Shown here: positions 1-15,167 of the stretch, piece after piece
How the letters are laid out: the number at the start of each line of letters is the position of its first letter
Numbering within the stretch: the first letter of the stretch is position 1
Source: Yamagishiella unicocca
Lineage: Eukaryota; Chlorophyta; Chlorophyceae; Chlamydomonadales; Volvocaceae
Reading direction: 5' to 3'
Length of the DNA: 64,000 bases
Assembly (NCBI GenBank): GCA_003116995.1
Contig: BDSL01000049.1
Span: forward strand, 620,001 to 684,000
Made by a program: the position numbers and the translations under genes
Notes under the pieces: generated by a model
Seen by the model: only the letters and a program-made list of their open reading frames with translations
Told to the model about the DNA's origin: nothing
Databases searched by the model: none

Positions 1-392
1 ACGGCAGCAACACGCATCCCCAGGTTTGAAGCCTTTAGGGAAGGGTTCCAAGGCCTGTCCATCGTCTGACATGTACATTGCGTATCATTAATCCGGGAAG
101 GCGGGCGGCATGAGGGTAACCGAATGGTGGAAGGCTACGGGACGTGATGCCGTATCTCTAGATGTAGTCGCGCATGGCCAAAGCTGCTGTGCAGTGAGCT
201 ACTCACCTATACGTTTTGCAAGATCGATAGGTAACTGTAAAAACCTTCTTGCGTACAGTGTGCCAGTCCACGAGTCAGTAACCTTGCAAAGGCGCTTTGG
301 CAGTACAGTTACCACGTTAAGGACAGCTGTAATTTTGGAAGTGCACGTCTAGCACGCGGAGTCAGCTGTGAAGTGCTGAAGAGGACCAGAGC
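1..392. other. Upstream flank, no gene seen
   Basis: No recognisable coding domain or RNA gene is visible on either strand. The stretch lies directly upstream of the methyltransferase start at 393, so it probably holds that gene's 5' UTR and promoter. No clear TATA box was seen. Confidence 0.4.
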
Positions 393-2095
393 ATGGCAGC
401 TGCTCCAGCAGAGGTCGACAGGCCCACATACTCCGCTGGCGCTTACTGGGATAATCGTTACACGGGACCTGCAAAGAATTTCGACTGGTGCGACGCGGGC
501 GGAGTTGCCACAGCGTGCTTCTGGCGGGCCGTCTCGGAGAACGGAATGCCCTAAAGGAACTGCAGCGACAGCTTTACATCCAACCGCTTGCACAGGTTCT
601 TCAACTACCCTGCGCTGAAGGAGCTCCTTCAACAGTATCTGCCTTCGGGCAGGGTTCTGCATGTGGGCTGCGGGAACAGCAATATCCAGGAGGGCATGGC
701 ATCTGATGGATTTACGGTAACCAATGTAGGTTTGTTACTTTCAAGTGTCGAAGAATACTCCAAGGCTTGCGCTAAAGGGCCAGCCGGCTTGCCTGCAGGT
801 GGACATTTCGCCTGTTGTCATCGAGCAAATGAAGCACCAGCACGCGGAAAATCGGTCGCTGGACTACTTGGTCGCGGATTGCAGAGACATGTCTGAGCTC
901 TCAAGTGGCAGCTTTCATTCCTGCATAGACAAGGGGACTCTGGACGCTGTGCTGTGCAGCCAGTCGGGGCAGATCGACGCCGTTAAGTATCTTCATGAAA
1001 TTGACAGGTGACACCGCAAGAAATCAGTGGCACTGATGCTTCTCCGGCGCCGGCCTGCCGAAGCAAAACTCAGTACTCGCGTTCACCCTCCCTTAGGTTG
1101 CTGCAGCCCGGTGGCGTCTTCCTGCTCATCTCCCTCGGCACGCCCTCGGCGCGCCTGGCAATCCTCAAGAAGCAGCTGTGGGGGGCCATGCAGGTGCGCG
1201 GCAAAACGCTCTCATCGCCATCACGACCGTAACCCAACGGCGACGCCTTTCGGTGACGGACATGTCGTACAGATGGCCTCAGGCACAACAACCGACTCCC
1301 TCCTATCCCTCCCGGTCCCGATCCCTGTATGCGCCGCCCCAGGTGCTGCTGCTGCCCAAGCCGCTCCTGTACCTCCAGTCCGACGTCACGATGACTGGTC
1401 GGCCGCTGCCGTCAAAGTGCGCCGCCAATAAGGACGAGCCTATCGAAGCGCTGGGGCCGTGGCCGTCTGAGGTGGCGGATGAGGAGCTGGCGCAGCTGCA
1501 GATCGACGCCCGGGACTACTTCTTCGCGTACATTTGCACAAAGCCATCCACGGAGGCCGTGGAGGGCCAACAAGAGGACATTGGGTGCCCCCTGGAGCGT
1601 CCCCTGGAGCGTCCCCTGGAGCGTCCCCTGGAGCGCCCCCTGGAGCTGCCCCTGGAGCAGCCCCTGGAGCGCCCCCTGGAGCTGCCCCTGGAGCAGCCCC
1701 TGGAGCGCCCCCTGGAGCTGCCCCTGGAGCGCCCCCAGGAGCTGCCCCTGGAGCTCCCCCTGGAGCGCCCCCAGGAGCTGCCCCTGGAGCTCCCCCTGGA
1801 GCTGCCCCTGGAGCAGCCCCTGGAGCGCCCCCTGGAGCTGCCCCTGGAGCGCCCCCAGGAGCTGCCCCAGGAGCGCCCCCAGGAGCTGCCCCTGGAGCAG
1901 CCCCTGGAGCGCCCCCTGGAGCTGCCCCTGGAGCGCCCCCAGGAGCTGCCCCTGGAGCGCCCCCTGGAGCTGCCCCTGGAGCTGCCCCTGGAGTGCCCCC
2001 TGGAGCTGCCCCTGGGGCTGCAGCTGGACTTGCAGCCCAAGGCGGGGCTGGTCTGCTGCCCGCCAGCGGTGCAGGGCTCGGTGCTGGCAGCTTGA
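393..2095 (+). CDS. METTL13/EEF1AKMT4-like SAM-dependent methyltransferase, 5 exons
   Basis: Exons 393-487, 596-725, 799-1007, 1097-1193 and 1343-2095 join in phase to 427 codons. The family methylates protein substrates, classically eEF1A lysines or its N-terminus, in the cytosol. Visible features are the YWDNRY...FDW entry motif (to W32), SAM-binding motif I VLHVGCGNSN (residues 52-60), VDIS after strand 2 (76-79), the acidic IDKGTLDAVLC motif, and LLQPGGVFLLI (146-155). The C-terminal YFFAYICTKP matches the last strand of the family. From about residue 260 the protein runs into roughly 35 copies of the tetrapeptide PLE[RLQ], which lies outside the fold and is atypical. Introns are 71-149 nt with GT-AG ends. 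The start ATG is the first in frame with the conserved exon 1. The methyltransferase assignment is strong; the eEF1A substrate is inferred from family resemblance. Confidence 0.85.
1590..2015 (+). repeat. 12-bp coding minisatellite (PLEx repeat)
   Basis: About 35 tandem copies of a 12-bp unit of the type CCCCTGGAGCGC, with the last codon alternating CGC, CTG and CAG and occasional CAGGAG variants. It lies inside the last exon of the methyltransferase gene and is read as PLE[RLQ]. All six frames stay open across it, so the long ORFs in other frames here are artefacts of the repeat. Confidence 0.9.
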
Positions 2096-2532
2096 GGCAG
2101 CGGGGCGCTCCAGGACGGCGGTGATGGCGGTGATGGTTTGTGTATGGAGGGGTAGTGGCGGTCCGGGAGCTGTGCAGGCGGCTGCCTGCAAAACGTGTTG
2201 AGGTCATTGATGTCGATTCTTCGGGGTTGGGGTTGGGCTCGGGCGGGGCGAAGGTTGCGGCCTCCAGGGGTGCTGCGGCTGTCGGCGGTGAGGCTGCGGC
2301 CGCGTGCGAGATGTTGTTGAGTGGGCCAGCCTACACCTCAAAGCCATCTGTAAGTCAGCACCTACGCTGGGCGTACGGGTCTGGGTGGTGAGTATCTGGC
2401 GCGCGTGTGTTACCGCATTCCGCTGTTTATCCCAGGCCCACAGGCCGGCTCCCCACATTCAGGGAAAGGGCCGTTGCGGCATGGGGCGTTGCAGTATCAG
2501 TGACAGCGGGCTTGGCGAGTTTTAAGACGTTG

Positions 2533-2537
2533 TGTAA
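2533..2537 (+). terminator. TGTAA poly(A) signal
   Basis: TGTAA, the usual volvocine polyadenylation signal, lies about 440 bp after the stop codon of the upstream methyltransferase gene. This gives a plausible 3' UTR of roughly 450 bp. The signal is short, so chance occurrence is possible. Confidence 0.4.
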
Positions 2538-2549
2538 TTTCCTTACTAA

Positions 2550-3911
2550 ACCTGGTTGTGTATCTCACTATTAACTGGTTATGTGTGTTTGGGGCGTCTT
2601 CGGGTCTCCAAAGTAACGTATAATCTGACCTCCGTGCGCGCCGCATGTTGGGATGCTCATCAGGAAAGGTGAGGAGGCTGCGGGTGGAGCGGTCGCAGCA
2701 AGGGACGGCCTGGCCGACCCTTGGGTCGGCGTGGGAATGCCCCATCGCGCTGGTCGCCGGACGTTGTGTGTTTCCGGATGCGGTGCGATGCGGTGCAAGC
2801 GCTCCAGGGAGCCCTTTGTGGTGTTCAAATGCAAGAGCACTCAGTTGAAAGCGTGCCGTGCAGGAGGCCTACACGCGCGCCAGGTGGCGTTTTCCCCCAA
2901 ATTAAATTCATTCAGTACTCATAAAACGGTCGAACCATCATCCCCTACCTATTGTTAGTGATGTTGATTGTATGCTTGTTTTATCCTGGTGAGTTTGTGG
3001 CGGGCGTCGTGCATCCCACAACAAAGCTCTGCTACCGCTGTAGCTCTGCTACCGCAGTGATGGTGGTTGATCGAGGTGAGAGTAATCCCAGCCTGCGCCC
3101 GTGCTCATTCGTTCTGAGGGGGGGGGCTGGCCGCAATTTTGGGATCTGGTGTTCGAAGGCGGTGACACGCTAATGGAGTGTTGAGCTGTGTTTCGCCGTG
3201 CGCTGTACGGACGTTGGTCGCTTGGTCTCGGAGCCGCAACGTACCATAGGAACGGTTGAGCCGTCTTTGTTTGCTGGTTGCTGTAGTGAGACTTAGGAAA
3301 GAGGCCTCCACTGCCTGAAAGGGATGTCCCACGGTATACGCCGTGCGCCTTGCGTGGAAGTGGCCGCCTTGCATTGCTGCTATCGCCCGACCTTCGGCCC
3401 TGCTGCTGCGATGGATCTGCTGCTGCTTTGGTGAACCTGCTGCTGTTTTGGTGAACCTGCTGCTGTTTTGGTGAACCTGCTGCTATTTTGGTGAACCTGC
3501 TGCTATTTTGGTGAACCTGCTACTGCGATGGATTTGCTGCTGCCGGCATTCCGGACACCCTCGTCGTATACCATCATGGTATTGCCGCCGCAACCGCGGC
3601 ATGGAGCGATCAGCCGCTGTCTGGCCACCTAGTGCTGCGTCGTGATGGCGGCCGACATCATGGACAGGTTTAGGGTTTTACGCGTCGTCAGGTGCACCGT
3701 AGTGATGATATGTGTGGGTGTGGGTGTAGCACGTGGGTTTTGGGGTACCGTCGAGTTGGGCTGGGAGCCTGGCAGGGAGCAGTGCCGCCGTTACTTCGAA
3801 GGCATCGACGCACGCGGGGCGTCCGGACATGTTCTGTGCATTCTGCGTGGATCATTACATCGGGAATCCATTGCCTCCGTCCGCTCTCCTGCCTCCCCAG
3901 GCCCAGGCGCG
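2550..3911. other. Intergenic spacer between convergent genes
   Basis: This lies between the 3' ends of the methyltransferase gene (+) and the PsbP-like gene (-). No ORF with a recognisable domain is visible. It contains the 20-bp tandem repeat at about 3428-3530. Confidence 0.5.
3428..3530. repeat. 20-bp tandem repeat
   Basis: About five tandem copies of a 20-bp unit of the form TTGGTGAACCTGCTGCTGTT, with single-base changes (TGCTGTTTT versus TGCTATTTT). It is intergenic and no coding role is apparent. Confidence 0.8.
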
Positions 3912-6900
3912 TTACATGCGCTGCGGCGGCACCGTAAGCGATTTCACCATGGCCAGCAGCGTGGGCTCGAACTTGGCCTTGTCCTCCTCGAGCGTTTGCG
4001 CAGTAATGGTGTACAGGCGGTTGTACCTGCGCAGCCGGTACCGAGCGAGGCATTGGGGAGGGTAGCGGCGTGGGTATTTGGCCCTAGAGGTTCCAGGCTG
4101 TACGCAGGGACCAGTTTGGTGCGCGAACGGGCCGGGCTTGAGGGGAAGGTGATATAAGTACCGCCTTGCTGCGGCTGCACGATGAACTCATCATCGACGT
4201 CTCCGACCCCACGTCCAATCGGTCGGCCACCGTACGGTGCGTGCCGCTCAGTTGGTCTTCTTTGATTGAGGATACTGAATGAGAGGTGGAGCATCCGTTC
4301 GAGGTGGCTGAGTGAATAGAATGATGCATGCGCCGCCGGAGGGCGGTGCCTCCTAAAAGACGAGGCACTCCTGGAGAGACGGCTGTTTTTGCCATCAAGT
4401 CAAAATGGCTTGTTCCCGCGTTTTGCCCGGTTTGGTTGGCCGAGCGTTCAGGCACGTGCATGTGACACCCTGATTTGCTAATTCTGTTTATTGGTTCGTT
4501 AGTACGGTAAATGTTGGTTTTGTTTTGGAGGCGGTTAGCGGTGCGTGTGGTTAGCTGTCTGAGGGCGCAGCGAATGGCGGGCCTGCAGGAAGGTTCAACG
4601 CCCCCTGTATGTAGTCCCTACCAGTCTCCCAGAACACCATTTCAGTGTCAGGCGATGCGCCCGATGGCTCTAACTTCTGGTCTGAGGCCCACTGTAACAG
4701 TTACTAATACTACCATTTGAGGCCGCTGTCCTACGCGGATGATGCCACATGCGCGCACAGGCCGCCGCGCTAACCCCCCGCGGGCTCGCGTTTATTGTCC
4801 GAACAGGGACTGCTCCTGTGCCCCTCGCAGCACTGGCCCCCCCTTAGCCCTCGAGCAGTGTATCATCCCCCCTCGCGGCCTTCCCCACGCTCCCCGCTGT
4901 ACAAGCTTCGTCCCCCGCCACCACTCACATTCCGTTGTACCCGAGCGCCAGCATCGAGTACAGGTGGCGCTGCGGCTCAGGCAGCTTCTGCACCGTGTAC
5001 TCCACGAAGTACTTCTCGGACACCTCGGCGGCGTCGACCAGCTTAGCCACCTGGACGCGTGTGTGTGTATGCGGAGAGGGGGAGGGGGGACATAAAAACG
5101 GGTTACACAAAGGGGAGGGGAACGTCGTGGTGTGTGAGAGTCTGAGGAGCCGGTGAAGCGCATCCTGCAAGCGTGCATCCATTCCACCCGCACTGCCACC
5201 CCCCCTCCCTTGGGCTTCCTCTCATACCCGCCTGGCTTTAGCGATCTTCCTACGCAAGCCACGTCTGGATACGGACCTAGGTGCGACATGCCGATTGCCG
5301 GTGTTGCGATTCGACCCGACCGCGTCTCAACCCACCATCACCGGCTCCTTGCCCCGCGCCCACTCGGGGCCCCGCAGTAGGTAGGAGCGGTCCTGGGAGT
5401 TGACCAGCGAGCTCCCGAACTGGTAGGGCGTACCGAAAGAGCCCAGCTTGGTGAATTCCTGACCGGGGGGAAGAGGAAGAGGGAGGGGGGGGGGATTTGA
5501 TAAGAGGAATCGCGAATCCACGTGGGGGGGGGCGGGTGCAGTATCTTTGATGGGCGCGGAAAGCTACCGGATACGGGTTACACGGGTGTGTGGTCGTGGC
5601 GTGGCGGTGGTGGTGAGCGTGCCAGTCCAGCCGGCAACCGGTGCCGACAGCGCTTTGCTTGGGAAGTGGTGATGGGTGCTGGTGGGGGGGGGGGAAGGCG
5701 AGGGGTACAACGCACAAGGCTGCGGCGCGGTTCCCTCCCTGGCGTGGCTGTCCCGGGTACACAACATGTACGACATGCCTCACGGCCGCAGCGCACACAC
5801 ACATACACACATCTCACCCACCCACCCACCGCCCAACCAGCCCAGCACCGCCAGCACTGCAGCTGCAGTTCCTTGGATCAGCGCTCCCTCCCCCAAGCCC
5901 CCGCCCCCCCCAACCCTCCCTGACGTCAGTTCTAGACGGTTGTTTTCTGGCATCCACGGGTCTTCCTCGAACCCTCCCTGGCGTCCCCTTCTCACCACTG
6001 ACACGTTTGTGATGACGAGGGTCACGTTGATGTCTCGCGCGTTGGCACCCTCCGGGAACCAAGCCAGGGTGCGGCGGGCGCCTGCGAGGGGGGATGCGCC
6101 GGGCCGGGGCGGGGTATGGTGCGGTGGGTTGCTGCTGAGGGGCACTGCTGCTGGTCACCGCATTCCATCAAAACATGGGATTTATTCATGGGATTTATTC
6201 ATGGGATTTATCCAGGGGCTTTATTCATGGGATTTATTCATAGCAAGTAGCCAGCAGGATCCAGCAGCAGGGTGAGGGCAGGGCGCCTGCGGCAGGTGTG
6301 TGTGGTTTGCCGTGTCCGAAGGGCCGCGGCGGGGTGGAGGCAGGTGGTGGACTGGTGGTGGTGGTGGTCCGGCCGCACCTGATGCGCCGGAGAAGCTGCT
6401 GTTGCCCGAAATGAACCCCTCGCCGAACACCCAGCCGGGCGGCACGGAGACGGTGAAGTTGTCCTGTGGGTCTGTGTGTGAGGGGCACGGGGAAAGGGAC
6501 ACGGCGTGAGGGAGTGAAGGAAGGGCCGTCCCGGCGACAGGGGCTGAGGGTGTGGGTCAAGGGGCCGCATAGGGGTCAGCGTTGCGGTGAGTTGTGAGAC
6601 CGCGTGCGATTCGGCGGTGTGGTGGTGCGATTCGGCGGTGTGGTGGTGCGATTCGGCGGTGTGGTGGTGCGATTCGGCGGTGTGGTGGTGTGATTCGGCG
6701 GTGTGGTGGTGCGATTCGGCGCTGAGGATCATCAGGCTTTGCAGTCAGGCTTTAAATGCACCGAGGGTTCAAATGCTGACGGAAGGGCAGCAACGAGAGG
6801 AAAAAGCGTCGGGAGAGGGCGGAATGGCTTCGCAGCTGTGTTGCGAGAGCGGGAGTGAGAGAGACCACGTACCGGTGTAGCTTGTGAGGCCTGAGGTTGC

Positions 6901-7354
6901 GAGCACGGACGATGGACGAGGGGTGCAAGGAGACAAGGTAAATGTTAATGAGAATACATAGAGCGCGATCAGGTTGTGGGTGATTGTTCCGCGTTCGGAC
7001 CGCAATAGCTCAGGCAACACCGACCCTCCGACGCCACGGCCGGTAGCCAGGGCGCCAAGCCGACCGCAGCTCCAGACGCCAACAGCAAGCTCCTTCGACT
7101 GAAAGCAGAATAAGTGGAGCAGAGTGGGCGTGCGTACCAAGACGAGTGGGCGAAATTATCCGGCCAATCACTCGAGGCACCTACTCGAAAAGCTGTGCGC
7201 GATCCTGGCTCCGAGGCTTTCCGGAAGCGTCCTGGCTATTGTGGACTACTATAGTTTTGCGCGCGCGAGCGCTTGCAACCGCGCGCCCTGGCCTTAGCGT
7301 ATGCAAGCATTGACGCCCCGAGGCAGACGAGAAGGCAGTGGTCGTGAGCGACAT
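3912..7354 (-). CDS. PsbP-domain thylakoid-lumen protein, 8 exons
   Basis: Exons in transcript order are 7354-7185, 7098-7025, 6890-6873 (an 18-nt microexon), 6471-6379, 6081-5996, 5458-5336, 5050-4929 and 4026-3912; they join in phase to 266 residues. The N-terminus is a Ser/Ala/Arg-rich chloroplast transit peptide (about 1-56). A twin-arginine lumen signal follows, RRSLLLASGAA (58-68), with a probable AVA|S cleavage after residue 79. The PsbP fold fills the remainder: DNFTVSVPPGWVFGEG, LVITNVSVEFTKLGSFG, WARGKEPV, EYTVQKLPEPQRHLYSM and RLYTITAQ near the end. PsbP-domain proteins act in the thylakoid lumen in photosystem assembly or stability; which PPD/PPL paralogue this is cannot be decided. 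MSLTT was chosen as the start because it gives a normal transit peptide; an in-frame ATG 14 codons upstream (7396) is possible. The last intron (4027-4928) is unusually long. Confidence 0.88.
5924..5969 (-). repeat. Dispersed intron repeat, PsbP-like gene copy
   Basis: A 46-bp stretch, in gene orientation starting CGAGGAAGACCCGTGGATGC, closely matches 11388-11432 in the katanin gene. It sits in the intron between exons 5996-6081 and 5336-5458. A second related motif lies at about 5498-5522 in the same intron. Confidence 0.6.
6172..6242. repeat. 13-bp tandem repeat in PsbP-like intron
   Basis: Five or so copies of GGGATTTATTCAT, one degenerate (CAGGGGCTTTATTCAT). It lies in the intron between the exons at 5996-6081 and 6379-6471. 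Confidence 0.75.
6606..6722. repeat. 21-bp tandem repeat in PsbP-like intron
   Basis: Between five and six tandem copies of a 21-bp unit, GATTCGGCGGTGTGGTGGTG plus C or T. It lies within the intron that separates the 18-nt microexon from the exon at 6379-6471. Confidence 0.85.
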
Positions 7355-7581
7355 CTTGGCTAATGTAGGGTACAAGTATCGGTACTCTGCGACCAACTTG
7401 AAGCAACATGCGATTTTGACCGTTGTCCGTTAGCGTACAGCTGGTGCCTTGAACTTCCTTGGCCTTAGCTTGTAACTTTTGTGTTTACTTTTGTGTGGCG
7501 ATTCCTTGGGGGCTTGATGCGAGTTAGTTGTTGTTAATCGCAAAAGCCTGGGATGATTGCCTTTATGCACGGGGCCCTCAA

Positions 7582-12985
<5,404 letters not shown>

Positions 12986-15167
12986 GGGGGACCGGGACCG
13001 GGGCGGCCGGGAGGGCTGTGTGTTTGCGCGGGCTGTGGCAACGGATGCTGCGGCGGTGGTGGAGGCGGTGGTGGCGGTGCTGGTGCTGGTGGTGGTGGCG
13101 TACAGATAGTGGTGGGCAGATGGTACATCAGACAGCGGTGCGAGGAGGCAGCCAAATGGATTGGCGGATGCAGGTAGCCTCGGTCGCTTGGAGGGTTGGG
13201 AGGGGGAGGTCCAATCGACTTGTGCCGGGTCGTGTTGGTGTGCGGGCGCAGGAGGCAGGAGACAGGCAGCTGGGTGAGGACAGCCCAGGAAATCTCGCCC
13301 AGGCGTGCGGAACAGTAACGCAGGCACAGCTCAGCGACCCGGGTCGTACTGAGGGCCGCACTTGAGGAGCTCAGCAACACACGTTCAAAGTAACAGGGGG
13401 GGCCGCCAGTCGGGCAGCACGGGATCGTTCCTCCCTGAAGTGGGCACACCTGGCGGTTGGAACTCGCCGTGACCTGCCTGCTCGGAGAGGGTCCGTCACG
13501 TGGGACCCTGCTGCTGAGCTTCCAGAGCAGGGCCTTATGGCTCCAGGATCCAACCTGCCGGGTGCCCCCCAACCGCGGTCCCCCCAAGGAGCTCCGCAGT
13601 GGGCTGGTGGGGCCACGACACGGTGCGGTACTTGAAGCTCTCGATGTGTTGTATCACCACAGGCAGGTCGCTTGTGTTGGTGCGCTGGGGATAAGCTGTT
13701 GGTGGAGACGTGTGACGCTTTGGTTTCGACAAGCAAACACGGGCTGGGCAGTCCTGGGCGGGGCGGTGAGGGTCAGGGAGAGTCGTCGGGATGCGTTGGT
13801 GCTCGTCCCTGCTCGTCGTCGCCCGTGCATCGAAGCTTCAAGCTGCAGCCGCGCTGCCGATACCTAGTTCACAAACGTTTTCTGCCGCAAGGTCGCGTCG
13901 GGGCGCAGCTGCCGGCTCAGGAGTCAGATTTCACAGGTTTGGACTGGTTTGGACGATCCTAGCCGGAAAGGAATGACTCACAAACATGCATGATGACTGA
14001 TCAGCAGATACATGGGGCCACACGTGGGCCCCAATCTCCGCGTCGTCTCCCAGCAGACGCGCAGGTTCGCCCGCGACTCTCCAGCTCGCGCCAAAAGTTG
14101 CCCTGCCCTGCAACTTGGTAAACCTGCTGCAATTTGATGCAGAGATAGACAGGTCGCAGATAACCTTGACAGGTTACGAGAGTAACACTTTCACGGCATC
14201 CGGCGTTCCCGACACCCTGGTGTTTTACGGGGCCGTACCCGTAATAACGTCCGTAGTCCAGCTGCACATCACCACCGACGCTCCATGAGGTATTTCCCTG
14301 GCAGGGCCCTGGTCCCTGGCTATGTACGTCACTCGCCAAAGGCCCTTACGGTCATACGTTTCTGCAACCACTTGTTAACACCGTGCGCGACCTACGCGTT
14401 TATAACTTTCAAGTTCAAATCGCCAAAGCGACTGTATGGGAGTGCCGCTATCCCCCAGTGTGCGCAACTGGGCGTGCATTGTTAAACATGCAGAAGCAGC
14501 AAGTACATGCAGGGGCAGATGCCGGTGATGTAAGTCATTGCATAGACAGCGATTGCCAAAGGATGCTGGCGGCTTCATCAAATAAAAACTTACAGTACGG
14601 CACTGATGTTTCGCAGCTTAACCATGCGACGGCTACTGATAGCATCGCTACAGCTCCTTATGTACGCTTGTCCAGAGTTAGCTTTAGCCATACCTGAAGT
14701 CATTCCGCTTGAATGCTTTTACGTCCCCGGCTGTGCGTTTCCGTTCGCTGCCTGGACGCCTCCCCTTTCTTGAGCATGCCACTTTCATCAAAAAAGGCAT
14801 TGCATTCAAAATAGTTGGGAAGCGTATGAAGCGGAAGAGGTAGAAGTATCTTGTGGGCTGAACATTAAGCAACCTTTGGGTATTCGCAACGCCGACATGG
14901 TATAAGCGTAGGCGGAGGTGAGTGTCATGCCAATGGTTCGTGTATAGCGTCGGTGGCGATCGCGTGCGGGTCTGCCTCGATTGAACGTGCCCATAACATC
15001 GGCGTCTGCTCCATGCTTCCATTTGTTGCCTGTCACTGCGAGTGAATTCTCAGGGATTGGTATTATAGTCTATTGAGCGATTGGAGTTATGCTCGAGGCG
15101 GCCGGAGAGGCAAGTGCCGAGATGACCTGAGCTGAGCCTGAGCAGTTGCCTCCAGACAGCGGTCTTC
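12986..15167. other. Intergenic, no supported gene
   Basis: This lies between the katanin stop and the receiver-domain protein start. Several open frames exist on the minus strand (for example about 13130-13740 and 14000-14340), but none shows a domain or splice-supported continuity. It probably includes the katanin 3' UTR and the promoter of the next gene. A TGTAA occurs at about 14525, too far away to assign. Confidence 0.4.

Noticed and set aside
1412..2207. Long minus-strand and alternative-frame ORFs over the PLEx repeat
   Set aside because: All frames stay open across the 12-bp repeat; only the frame continuous with the methyltransferase fold is supported.
3642..4461. ORFs overlapping the last exon and last intron of the PsbP-like gene
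   Set aside because: Only the minus-strand frame RLYTITAQ...PPQRM continues the PsbP fold; the others are shadows or intronic.
13130..14340. Minus-strand frames in the spacer after the katanin gene
   Set aside because: No conserved domain and no phase-consistent exon chain could be built.
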